Source: Desulfuromusa sp. (GTDB lineage Bacteria; Desulfobacterota; Desulfuromonadia; Desulfuromonadales; Geopsychrobacteraceae). Taken from it: a stretch of 24,230 nt of DNA. The translations under genes and the position numbers were made by a program. The notes below the pieces were generated by a model. The model ran no database searches. It was not told the DNA's origin and saw nothing but the letters and a program-made list of their open reading frames with translations. Positions 7,794 to 15,250 of the stretch are shown here, in pieces (within the stretch, counting starts at the first letter, position 1; the number at the start of each line of letters is the position of its first letter). The stretch is from the NCBI GenBank assembly GCA_021647765.1, contig JAKIUD010000049.1:1-24230 (forward strand), in the 5' to 3' direction.

Positions 7794-8126
7794 AAACTGG
7801 CAGCTACGAGCAGAGGATATTTCCAGTCGATTCAAAATATCCGTACCTACACCGAGGGAATAGATTATCCCACTTGGTGTGAGGATAAAAAAACCATTGA
7901 TGCAGTTGTTCGTAACTTTGAAATTATCGGCGAAGCTGCAAATCATATCCCGGCAGACATCCAATCCCGATACCCCAATATTCCCTGGCAGCAAATGAGA
8001 GGAATACGCAACATCCTGATCCATGAATATTTTGGTGTGGATGAAGAAGTCATATGGAAGGCTGTTCAGGACGACATTCCTGTTCTTGAGAAAATGTTCA
8101 CCCAGCTACTTAAAAAGCACGGCTGA
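7783..8126 (+). pseudogene. hepT: HepT-type HEPN RNase toxin (DUF86) with a one-base frameshift
   Basis: Starts at GTG 7783 with a GAGG site 6 bases upstream and reads VSARNWQLRAEDI. It then loses frame at about 7821-7824 and hits TAG at 7861. From 7824 the next frame continues as QSIQNIRTYTEG to a TGA at 8124-8126 with the conserved HEPN ending. Restoring one base at ATT-TCC (for example ATT-CTC-CAG) gives a normal 114-aa protein. The catalytic and modification motif RX4HXY is intact in the second part (RNILIHEY). The family is an RNase that cuts RNA until AMPylated by its MntA partner. As sequenced the toxin would be inactive; a base-calling error is the main alternative. I saw no slippery heptamer that would suggest programmed frameshifting. 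Confidence 0.85.
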
Positions 8127-8428
8127 GCCGCCAACCAACCTGCCAGCACCTTTTATTACCCTGGACAAAAAGGGAGGCATCTATCGGGATTGACCTGCGG
8201 ATTCTTGTCTACGGAATCAAGAGATAGATAAACTGTCCCCCGAACTCAAAAGTATCCGCCGATTTTCATAGCTTGAAGTTACTGGGAAGAAGGTTATGCT
8301 GTGGGGAGGGGTGAGAAGATTGCAAAGGACAATAATTTAAGTTTAGATATTTAAGATGTCCCGCTTCGCTCCAGTCCCCCATACAGGTCGTATCCCCCAA
8401 AGGCATACGACCCAAACGAATATTTTTA
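8127..8428. other. Intergenic stretch with one inverted repeat
   Basis: I found no open frame with a ribosome-binding site and no RNA gene here. The clearest structure is GGTCGTAT (8386-8393) repeated inverted as ATACGACC (8405-8412) around an 11-base loop, just upstream of the ATPase promoter. It could be an operator or the remains of a terminator for the toxin-antitoxin pair. Confidence 0.4.
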
Positions 8429-8457
8429 TTGACTAATTGACGACCTTAACATATAGT
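8429..8457 (+). promoter_or_regulatory. Strong sigma-70 promoter predicting a leaderless ATPase mRNA
   Basis: TTGACT, 17 bases, TATAGT (5 of 6 at each box). The start codon ATG at 8464 begins 6 bases after the -10 box, where transcription would be expected to start. Confidence 0.7.
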
Positions 8458-8463
8458 CTCAAC

Positions 8464-9636
8464 ATGAAAGAATTACTATATCAATATAATCCTTGGTGGG
8501 AACAAACATTCAAAAATGAGAATGTTAAATCTCGTGAGAAATACCTAATTGAACTCAGAAGCTATTTAGACTTTAAGCAAATTGTTGTTCTTACGGGGCT
8601 TCGTCGTGTTGGAAAAACAACATTGATGAAACTCATAATAGAAGAACTAATATCCGATGGTATTTCCCCCAAACATATTTTGTATGTAAGTCTTGACGAT
8701 TATTTACTTCATAAAAGCAATATTATAGAGATTGTTAATGAATTCAGAAAAGTTCATAAAATAAAAATTGAAGAAAAAATATATCTATTCTTAGATGAAG
8801 TAACTTACAAAGAAGATTTTCATATCCAGCTAAAAAACATCTATGATTCTCAAAACACAAAGACATTTGTAGCCTCATCTTCGGCAACAATGCTCAGGGA
8901 CAAAAAGGCAAGCTTAACTGGTCGAGCTATAACCCTTGAAATTAAGCCACTTGATCTTGAAGAATATTTGTTTTTCAAGGACATAACAATAAAAAAGAGA
9001 GATAAGCAATTATACAAATCATACTTCCTTGAGTACTGTAAAGATGGAGGATTACCTGAAAATGTTCTGAATCCAAACCGAGAGTATTTAATGAACTTGG
9101 TTGATGACATTATTCAAAAAGACATAACAGCATTCCATGCGATTAAAAACCACCAAATAGTGCGAGATTATTTCACTCTATTAATGGAACGAAGCGGTAA
9201 GCAACTAAGCATAAATAAAATTGGCAAAATATTAGGTATCTCGCCAGATACATCAAAAAGATATCTTACTTTTTTTGAATCTACTTACCTTATCCACCTT
9301 TTGCCTCGTTGGGGAAAAACAAACCAAAAGCTATTATCAGCAAAAAAAATATATGCTTCTGATCTCGGGATAAAGCATATGTTTATGGGTGAAAGAGATA
9401 TAGGCAGCTATTTTGAAAACTATATCTACTTATTACTACGTAACAAAAAAACACTGTACTATCTGTACGAAAACACAACAGAAATTGATTTCTTCACTGA
9501 AGACAAAATATTAATTGAGTCAAAATTTTATTCAGAGTTAAATGCAAAACAAGAGAAATTATTTAATGAATATCCAGCAAATAAAAAACTGGTTATAGAC
9601 TCCGTAGAAAAATTATCACTTCTGAATAAAATTTAA
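8464..9636 (+). CDS. AAA-family ATPase with C-terminal DUF4143
   Basis: A 390-aa protein of the large AAA_14/DUF4143 family, common in genomic islands. Its function is generally unknown, and relatives are often guessed to act on DNA or in defence. Walker A is GLRRVGKTT (45-53) and Walker B is IYLFLDE ending near residue 112. A winged-helix-like segment (about 230-265, LSINKIGKILGISPDTSKRY) precedes the DUF4143 part. That part ends with a PD-(D/E)XK-like pattern, E340-I-D342 then IESK (351-354). The gene is far richer in A and T than its neighbours, indicating recent acquisition. I chose the ATG at 8464; a TTG at 8437 is in frame but lies inside the promoter. No ribosome-binding site is visible. 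It stands alone. Confidence 0.85.
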   Translation: MKELLYQYNPWWEQTFKNENVKSREKYLIELRSYLDFKQIVVLTGLRRVGKTTLMKLIIEELISDGISPKHILYVSLDDYLLHKSNIIEIVNEFRKVHKIKIEEKIYLFLDEVTYKEDFHIQLKNIYDSQNTKTFVASSSATMLRDKKASLTGRAITLEIKPLDLEEYLFFKDITIKKRDKQLYKSYFLEYCKDGGLPENVLNPNREYLMNLVDDIIQKDITAFHAIKNHQIVRDYFTLLMERSGKQLSINKIGKILGISPDTSKRYLTFFESTYLIHLLPRWGKTNQKLLSAKKIYASDLGIKHMFMGERDIGSYFENYIYLLLRNKKTLYYLYENTTEIDFFTEDKILIESKFYSELNAKQEKLFNEYPANKKLVIDSVEKLSLLNKI

Positions 9637-9661
9637 GATAACGATGTGTTCAACGCTGTCC

Positions 9662-9711
9662 GCACCGCAAAAGATTGGGACAGCCCCCATTGGGCAGTCC
9701 CGGTTTTGCTG
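9662..9711 (+). repeat. Dispersed hairpin repeat, copy A
   Basis: GGGACaGCCC and GGGCaGTCCC form a hairpin, bracketed by GCAAAA and TTTTGC. A shorter relative lies at 12583-12618 in the same orientation, sharing CCGCAAAAG, TGGGACAGCCCC and TTTTGCTG. Confidence 0.65.
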
Positions 9712-9744
9712 CCATTTGACATTCCCCCTGAATTCAGCAATAAC

Positions 9745-9791
9745 GCCCCCCTCATCCACCCTAACGGGCACCTTCTCCCTCAGGGAGAAGG
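9745..9791. repeat. REP-like palindromic element
   Basis: A CCCCCTCATCCACCCT lead is followed by a perfect 9-bp hairpin CCTTCTCCC-TCA-GGGAGAAGG. The CCTCATCC...CCTTCTCCC...GGGAGAAGG pattern is a widespread proteobacterial REP type (recalled, not searched). Confidence 0.65.
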
Positions 9792-10063
9792 AAATAAAAT
9801 AGTAACTGAAAGTCTTGGACTAAAGCCCATGATTTTTATCAGCGTGGTAAAACAATAAGAAACAAGTATATTCTTGACAGAAATATATTCACAGTGTATC
9901 CCCAGCATACTCCTTAAATTCATGGCAATTCAGGGTTTTATCAAAAAATATTGCTACCAGGAATATTATATTTCTTATAGTAAAAAACACCGATTCAATT
10001 TTGTAACTTAAAAACACTCTGCTGAACACAGCACATCTCAACAACCTGAGAAAGGGCAAAAAA
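9792..10063. other. AT-rich upstream region of the dehydrogenase cluster
   Basis: No convincing gene lies here. It must hold the promoter of the 10064 cluster. TTGACA at about 9874 has no good -10 box at 16-18 bases, and TTATAG at about 9976 has only a weak -35, so I do not assign a promoter. An AAAGGG ribosome-binding site precedes the next gene. Confidence 0.3.
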
Positions 10064-11272
10064 ATGAAAGTACTGCTACTGGGAATGGGCATGCAGGGAA
10101 AAGCGGTTGCTCATGATCTGGATAAAAGCTCTCTAACAAAAGAGATTCTGGTTCTGGATAACGACCTCGATTCGGTCAGTCAGTACATTGTCGAAAAGGG
10201 GTTCAAGAAGGTCACAGCAAAGGCACTAAATGCTGAAAATGAGAGGGAATTGCAAAAAAGTGTCCGCCAGTCGGGTGCCAATTTGGTCATCATGATGCTG
10301 CCAGTAAATTTTGGCCTTAGTGTTGCCCGAGCTGCCCTGGATGCGGGCATGCATTTCGTATCTTCAGGCTATGCCGGTGACATTGCCCTGATGGACCAGG
10401 AAGCAAAAGATAAAGGTGTCATCATGTTACCGGAAATGGGTCTGGATCCAGGAATCGATCTTATCCTGGGCGGAATTGCTGTGGGTATGCTCGACCAGGT
10501 TCACGGTCTGTACTCTTATGGAGGCGGAGTCCCCGAACCCTCTCTCAAAGATAGCAACCCGCTGGGATACAAGATCTCCTGGTCATTTGAAGGAGTTTTA
10601 AAAGCCTACGCCCGAGATGCCGTATTGATCAAAGATGGCGTAACAGTTGACATCCCTGGCAGTGATATTTTCAAACCGGAAAATACCCATATGATCGACA
10701 TTCCGACTCTTGGACCGATGGATGCCTATCTCAACGGAAATGCCGCTACGTTTGTATCAGCCTTCGGTCTGGATGAAACCATTCGTCACATGGGACGCTT
10801 TGCCCTGCGCTGGCCCGGTCACTGTACGTTCTGGAATACCATGGCTGGGCTTGGGTTACTGGCAGATAAATCAGATGGTACGGTACCGATCTCTCCTCGA
10901 GATTTTCTGCTCAAAACTCTCTCTCCCCAACTTCAATATGGCTCTGATGAAAAAGATATCGTTATTATCCGGGTTGAGGCCTGGGGTCAAAAAGGTGGTG
11001 TTGGAAAACGAGTAATCTGGGATCTTATTGATAGCCGGGATCTCGAAACCGGATTATTTGCCATGAATCGTACTGTCGGCTATACCACCGCCATCGCCGC
11101 GAGAATGATTCTTTCGGGGGAAATTAATACTCCGGGGGTTCTTTCGCCGATAAATGACGTTCCTACCGAAGACTTCTTAAAGGAGCTGGAACTGGTTGGG
11201 ATAAAATCCCAGGGTCAGATTGAAGACATCGATCTTGATCAGTATGAGCCAGCCACAACACCAGTGGCATAA
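10064..11272 (+). CDS. Saccharopine dehydrogenase/lysine 6-dehydrogenase-like oxidoreductase, paralogue 1
   Basis: A 402-aa NAD(P)-dependent oxidoreductase of the saccharopine dehydrogenase superfamily. The N-terminal Rossmann fold carries GMGMQG at residues 7-12. The central block LPEMGLDPGIDLILG and the later GRFALRWPGH and AMNRTVGYTTAIAARMI blocks follow the layout I recall for lysine 6-dehydrogenase (DLGVAPGM; ARTTAYTISAVA). Members act on the C-N bond of amino or imino acids (saccharopine, lysine, carboxynorspermidine, opine-like products), so the reaction class is supported but the substrate is not. The start has AAAGGG 7 bases upstream. A second paralogue follows after 49 bases, and the regulator and MmgE/PrpD genes follow on the same strand. 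The C-terminal about 15 residues (IEDIDLDQYEPATTPVA) are an extension not shared with the paralogue. Confidence 0.85.
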   Translation: MKVLLLGMGMQGKAVAHDLDKSSLTKEILVLDNDLDSVSQYIVEKGFKKVTAKALNAENERELQKSVRQSGANLVIMMLPVNFGLSVARAALDAGMHFVSSGYAGDIALMDQEAKDKGVIMLPEMGLDPGIDLILGGIAVGMLDQVHGLYSYGGGVPEPSLKDSNPLGYKISWSFEGVLKAYARDAVLIKDGVTVDIPGSDIFKPENTHMIDIPTLGPMDAYLNGNAATFVSAFGLDETIRHMGRFALRWPGHCTFWNTMAGLGLLADKSDGTVPISPRDFLLKTLSPQLQYGSDEKDIVIIRVEAWGQKGGVGKRVIWDLIDSRDLETGLFAMNRTVGYTTAIAARMILSGEINTPGVLSPINDVPTEDFLKELELVGIKSQGQIEDIDLDQYEPATTPVA

Positions 11273-11321
11273 TTCAGGGCTGGTCAATATCACGGAGACA
11301 AGAGAACAGGAGAAAAAATCA

Positions 11322-12500
11322 ATGAAAGCTATCGTGCTGGGAATTGGTCTACAAGGCAAAGCAGTCATCCACGATCTTGAACAAAGCGATTTGATCTGCA
11401 AGATTTTTGCCGCTGATATCAATATCGACAAAGCTAAAGTATACCTGAAGCAGATGGCATATAGCAAAACAGAAGCTCTTAAGTTGGATGTTTCCCGGGA
11501 TAAAGACCTGGCTGGTACTTATGCAAAAATGGGCATCGACATTGTTATTTGCATGCTGCCCATTGAACTTGCCCTGACTGCCGCCAGAGCAGCCATGAAC
11601 GCAGGGATTCCTTTTGTAAGTTCCAATTACACCTACCAACTCCAGGAACTGGATGCACTTGCAAAAGAAAAGAATTCAATTATTTTACCGGAGATGGGAC
11701 TTGATCCGGGAATTGATCTTGTTCTTGGACGAATGGCGGTGGACCAGCTGGATCAGATCCATGGTCTCTATTCTTACGGTGGCGGCGTCCCTGCCCCGGA
11801 ATGTGCCGAAGACAGTCCCATCCGCTATAAGATTTCCTGGATATTCGACCGGGTTCTGGCAGTTTACACCAGAGAAGCACGGCTTTTGAGGGGGGGACGA
11901 CTGCATGTTGTTCCCGGTGATGAGATTTTCAAACCTGAAAATGTTCATGAAATAGAATTCCTGGGAATCGGTACAGTAGAAGCCTATCCTAACGGTGATG
12001 CAGAACGTTATGTGCAGATATTCAACCTTGGCAAAGAACTTGTAGAAATGGGACGGTTTGCCCTGAGATGGCCTGGACATTCAAAATTCTGGTACAAGAT
12101 GGTGAAACTTGGGCTCCTCGACGACACCCCGATCAGCTTTGCTGATACTGAAATAGCACCACGCAGCTTCATAAGCCAATGGCTTACTCCACGACTTCAG
12201 TATACCGGCGAACAGCGGGATCTTGCACTCCTCAGGGTTGAAGCTTGGGGAACAAAACATGGCAGGAAGGTCAAAGTGATCTACGATCTGGTCGATTACC
12301 GTGACCTGTCGACCGGACTTTTCGCCATGAACCGCACCGTTGGTTTCACCTCAAGCATCGGCGCACTGATGATTCTGGGCGGGAAGATAGGCGGAGCCGG
12401 GGTATTGTCACCAGTTCGCCATGTTCCCCCTCATGAATTCATGGAAGAGGTAAAAGCACGGGGAATTCGGATCGATTATCGTGTTGAAGAGATGGCCTGA
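11322..12500 (+). CDS. Saccharopine dehydrogenase/lysine 6-dehydrogenase-like oxidoreductase, paralogue 2
   Basis: A 392-aa tandem paralogue of the preceding gene, colinear from start to end: GIGLQG at residues 7-12, PEMGLDPGIDLVLG, HGLYSYGGGVP, GRFALRWPGH, and AMNRTVGFTSSIGALMI. By eye roughly half of positions agree, so the duplication is old or the two were acquired separately. Two related genes in a row suggest two subunits of one enzyme or two related substrates; this is inference. I chose the ATG at 11322, with AGGAG about 11 bases upstream. The frame is open back to 11220, but that would overlap the previous gene and add a non-Rossmann leader. A repeat element and the XRE-DctP regulator follow. 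Confidence 0.85.
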   Translation: MKAIVLGIGLQGKAVIHDLEQSDLICKIFAADINIDKAKVYLKQMAYSKTEALKLDVSRDKDLAGTYAKMGIDIVICMLPIELALTAARAAMNAGIPFVSSNYTYQLQELDALAKEKNSIILPEMGLDPGIDLVLGRMAVDQLDQIHGLYSYGGGVPAPECAEDSPIRYKISWIFDRVLAVYTREARLLRGGRLHVVPGDEIFKPENVHEIEFLGIGTVEAYPNGDAERYVQIFNLGKELVEMGRFALRWPGHSKFWYKMVKLGLLDDTPISFADTEIAPRSFISQWLTPRLQYTGEQRDLALLRVEAWGTKHGRKVKVIYDLVDYRDLSTGLFAMNRTVGFTSSIGALMILGGKIGGAGVLSPVRHVPPHEFMEEVKARGIRIDYRVEEMA

Positions 12501-12582
12501 TCATTAAGACAGGAACAGGATAAATTCCAGTAAATTCAGGGTTGTCCCGAAGTTTACGAACCACGAAGAACTGTGGCGGTTT

Positions 12583-12618
12583 GCGCCGCAAAAGCCTGGG
12601 ACAGCCCCGTTTTTGCTG
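12583..12618 (+). repeat. Dispersed hairpin repeat, copy B
   Basis: GCGCCGCAAAAG, TGGGACAGCCCC and TTTTGCTG match copy A at 9662-9711, with the inner part of the copy A hairpin missing. GCAAAA and TTTTGC can pair. GGGTTGTCCC at 12539-12548 can also pair with GGGACAGCCC in this copy through one G-U. Confidence 0.6.
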
Positions 12619-12652
12619 AATAAATACGTAATTTCACCAGGGAAATCATCTT

Positions 12653-13825
12653 ATGGATGGCGTTAATAAAATTTCGCAAGAAGCATTGATTCAGAAGAAC
12701 ATTGGCAACCGGATCCATCAGCTGCGTAAAGATAAAAAACTGAATGCCGTAGCTCTTGCGGAAAAATCGGGAATATCTCAAGGGCAACTGTCCAAGATAG
12801 AAAACGGTAAAGCCACGATCTCCATTAAAAATCTGGCGGCGATCTGCCGGGTTTTAAATCATTCTTTAAGCAACCTGTTTCAAAGTGAAGGGAGTGCTCA
12901 AACCAAAGATCATTCCCCAATGATTATGACTGCCGTTGCAGGCCTTGAGCACCAGGGGCTACACTGGTTTGAACGGGAAATATCCAGACATACCAATGGG
13001 GTCATGACTCTGAACACCCTCGGTACCGTCCAGTTTGGTTCAGTTTATGAGCAGATTGATCTGCTTTTAAACGGTGAGATTGATCTTTTTGTCGAGGAGC
13101 TGGTTCATTTTGACCAGCTCGCTCCGGAACTCAAACAGTTCAACCTTCCCTATTGTTTTGCAACTCAGGAGAAACGTCTGGCATTTTTGCGAAGCAACTA
13201 TTTCAAAGAAAATGTAACCAACATTCTGCTCAAAAAGGGAATCCGCTGTCTCAACCCAAAGTGGAATTGGAGTCGGGGACTGGAAAGGGTTATTATTTCC
13301 AACCGACCCATTATTACCCCCGAAGATGTCAATGGACTGCGGGTGAGAATATATAAATCAGAGACTTTGAAAAAGTTCTGGAAAAAGATGGGTGCGATTC
13401 CGGTTTTCGTCCCCTACGCCGGGATAAAACAAGCTATTGAGTCTGGCAAAGTTGATGCCGTCCCCCTGTCTAAAGAGCTACTTTATCGCCAGGAGCTTTG
13501 CCACAAAGCCAGGTTTATTACCACCCTCGGCGATCTTGACCGCATTATGGGAATTTTCATTGCTGAGAAAAAGTATCTTTCCTTTTCTCCCGAGATGCAG
13601 AACTCTTTAAAAAAAGCCTGCAATAACGCTGGAGACATCTTTTCCATGAACGTCAAATTAGCTGAAGAAAAAAATGAAAGCTCCAATATGAGTTGTTATG
13701 GAGCGGTGTATCTCAAGGTAGATCTGGAACCGTGGCGGGTTGAAACATTGCGGATCAGGAGAGACCTGATAGCAGAAAAGATACTCTCCCGGACAGCATG
13801 GGAAGCGATGGAAAATGCCTGTTAA
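12653..13825 (+). CDS. XRE-family HTH regulator fused to a TRAP (DctP-like) substrate-binding domain
   Basis: A 390-aa protein in two parts. Residues 17-77 are an XRE/Cro-type helix-turn-helix (IGNRIHQLRKDKKLNAVALA, then SGISQGQLSKIENGKATIS). Residues about 95-385 match the periplasmic ligand-binding protein of TRAP transporters. The signs are YEQIDLLLNGEIDLF, the ITPEDVNGLRVRIYKSETLK segment with the arginines (R230, R232) that in DctP proteins hold the ligand carboxylate, and GAIPVFVPYAGIKQAIESGKVDAVP. There is no signal peptide or membrane segment, so it should sit in the cytoplasm and act as a one-component regulator sensing a small carboxylate. The ATG start has AGGGA about 9 bases upstream. 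It lies between the dehydrogenase pair and the MmgE/PrpD gene, its likely targets. Ligand and operator are unknown. Confidence 0.85.
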   Translation: MDGVNKISQEALIQKNIGNRIHQLRKDKKLNAVALAEKSGISQGQLSKIENGKATISIKNLAAICRVLNHSLSNLFQSEGSAQTKDHSPMIMTAVAGLEHQGLHWFEREISRHTNGVMTLNTLGTVQFGSVYEQIDLLLNGEIDLFVEELVHFDQLAPELKQFNLPYCFATQEKRLAFLRSNYFKENVTNILLKKGIRCLNPKWNWSRGLERVIISNRPIITPEDVNGLRVRIYKSETLKKFWKKMGAIPVFVPYAGIKQAIESGKVDAVPLSKELLYRQELCHKARFITTLGDLDRIMGIFIAEKKYLSFSPEMQNSLKKACNNAGDIFSMNVKLAEEKNESSNMSCYGAVYLKVDLEPWRVETLRIRRDLIAEKILSRTAWEAMENAC

Positions 13826-13873
13826 AAAATCACCTTTAATTTCAACAAAACTGGCTGAGTCAGAAAGGCACTC

Positions 13874-15250
13874 TTGAACAGCATGATAGTTAAAGCGGAA
13901 GCAACAACCCATATTCTGGCTCGGTTTGCCTCTGAACTGACTATTGAGGATATTCCTCCCGTTGCCTTGGAGATAGCAAAAAGAGCCCTCCTGGATCTTC
14001 TGGCTGCGGCCATTGCCGGGCGAGATACCCTTTCGGCACGTGCCGTAACGGCTTCAGCCGAAACCTTTTTTGCAAAAGGAACTGCCAGTCTCTGGTTCTC
14101 GAACAAAGCGCTTACGGCTCCCGGTGCTGCTTACGTCAATAGCACCCTGGCAAGTGCCCAGGATCTGGATGACGGTCACCGACAGGCTATGGGTCATCCT
14201 GGTGCGTCAATCATTCCAGCAGCTATTGCTGTCGCGGAAGAGACACATGCAAGCGGGATAGAATTGCTGCTCGCCATTATTGCAGGATATGAGGTTGCCA
14301 TACGAATTGCTGCCTCAAGGGATCTTGATCCCCAGGAAACTCTTGCTTCAGGAAAATGGTGTGGCTTTGGAGCGGTTGCAGCTGCAGGTCGGCTACGCAG
14401 AATGTCTGCCGATAAACTTGCTGAGGCCATGGCCATTGCAGGCGTTCAGGCACCGGGGCTCGCCGCGGCAAGATACAGTCGTGTCAGCGGAAACAGTGTC
14501 AAAGAGGGAATTGCCTGGTCTACACTGACGGCACTCTGTGCCATGGAACCAGCAGAAAGAGGTTTTACCGGTCCCATCGATATTCTGGATAACCCCGATT
14601 ATTATGATCGAGAAAAAATTATTTCCGGGCTGGGTAAAACATTTGCCATCGAACAGATATATTTCAAGCCCTATTCCTGCTGCCGCTGGATTCACAGCGC
14701 CATTGATGCCCTCATCATGATCCTCACAGAGCATGACCTCCCTGCGGAAAAAATAACCGGGATAGACGTTCACCTGTTCGAAAGAGCTTTCAGTTTAGAT
14801 AACTTTCCTGATCCAGACTCGCTGGAAGGAGCTCAGTACAGCATCCCTTTTTGTCTGGCAGTACTTGCAGTGGTTGGCAAAACAGCACTTTTGCCGATGC
14901 AAATGGATCTTCTCTCTCGAAAAGACATCACCACTCTGGCTCGCAAAATCCGGTTATTTGAAGATACTGAACTCACGGCCCAGTTTCCGGAGACAGTTCC
15001 TGCCCGGGTGATCGTCCATACGAAAAACGACCGACATATCAAACTGGTAAAACATCCCGAAGGCGACCCTGCCAATCCCATGCAATGGCAGGCAATTGAG
15101 GATAAATCCAGACTCCTCTCTCAGCCCTACCAGGATTCTTTTGATGTGAATAAGGTGATCGGCGCAATAAAAAATATAGAAGGCGGGACAATCAATGACT
15201 TAAAATATGCTCTAGAAACTGGCTGGTTCGATCCCATTTTGGATTCTTAA
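13874..15250 (+). CDS. MmgE/PrpD family protein
   Basis: A 458-aa member of the MmgE/PrpD fold, which includes 2-methylcitrate dehydratase, cis-aconitate decarboxylase and iminodisuccinate epimerase; all act on di- or tricarboxylic acids by proton abstraction. The all-helical N-terminal domain carries the conserved DLDDGH (97-102) and GHPGASIIPAA (from 107) active-site region. The smaller C-terminal domain starts near residue 270 after the YFKPYSCCRWIHSAIDA block. The start is uncertain: TTG at 13874 has AAAGG 5 bases upstream, while ATG at 13883 is three codons later with poor spacing. The gene lies 48 bases after the regulator and its last 59 bases overlap the end of aapP on the other strand. 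There is no prpB or prpC nearby, so methylcitrate metabolism is not indicated. Confidence 0.85.
   Translation: MNSMIVKAEATTHILARFASELTIEDIPPVALEIAKRALLDLLAAAIAGRDTLSARAVTASAETFFAKGTASLWFSNKALTAPGAAYVNSTLASAQDLDDGHRQAMGHPGASIIPAAIAVAEETHASGIELLLAIIAGYEVAIRIAASRDLDPQETLASGKWCGFGAVAAAGRLRRMSADKLAEAMAIAGVQAPGLAAARYSRVSGNSVKEGIAWSTLTALCAMEPAERGFTGPIDILDNPDYYDREKIISGLGKTFAIEQIYFKPYSCCRWIHSAIDALIMILTEHDLPAEKITGIDVHLFERAFSLDNFPDPDSLEGAQYSIPFCLAVLAVVGKTALLPMQMDLLSRKDITTLARKIRLFEDTELTAQFPETVPARVIVHTKNDRHIKLVKHPEGDPANPMQWQAIEDKSRLLSQPYQDSFDVNKVIGAIKNIEGGTINDLKYALETGWFDPILDS

Noticed and set aside
7783..7863. Programmed ribosomal frameshifting in hepT
   Set aside because: There is no slippery heptamer or downstream pseudoknot at the frame change; a single-base deletion explains it fully.
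9874..9905. Promoter for the 10064 cluster at TTGACA
   Set aside because: There is no acceptable -10 box at 16-18 bases, and it would leave a leader of about 160 bases; not supported strongly enough to list.
12653..13825. Ordinary periplasmic TRAP binding protein
   Set aside because: It has no signal peptide, an XRE domain at the N-terminus, and no TRAP membrane genes (dctQ, dctM) in the window.
13874..15250. 2-methylcitrate dehydratase PrpD of the methylcitrate cycle
   Set aside because: There are no prpB, prpC or acnD neighbours; the family fold alone does not justify that function.
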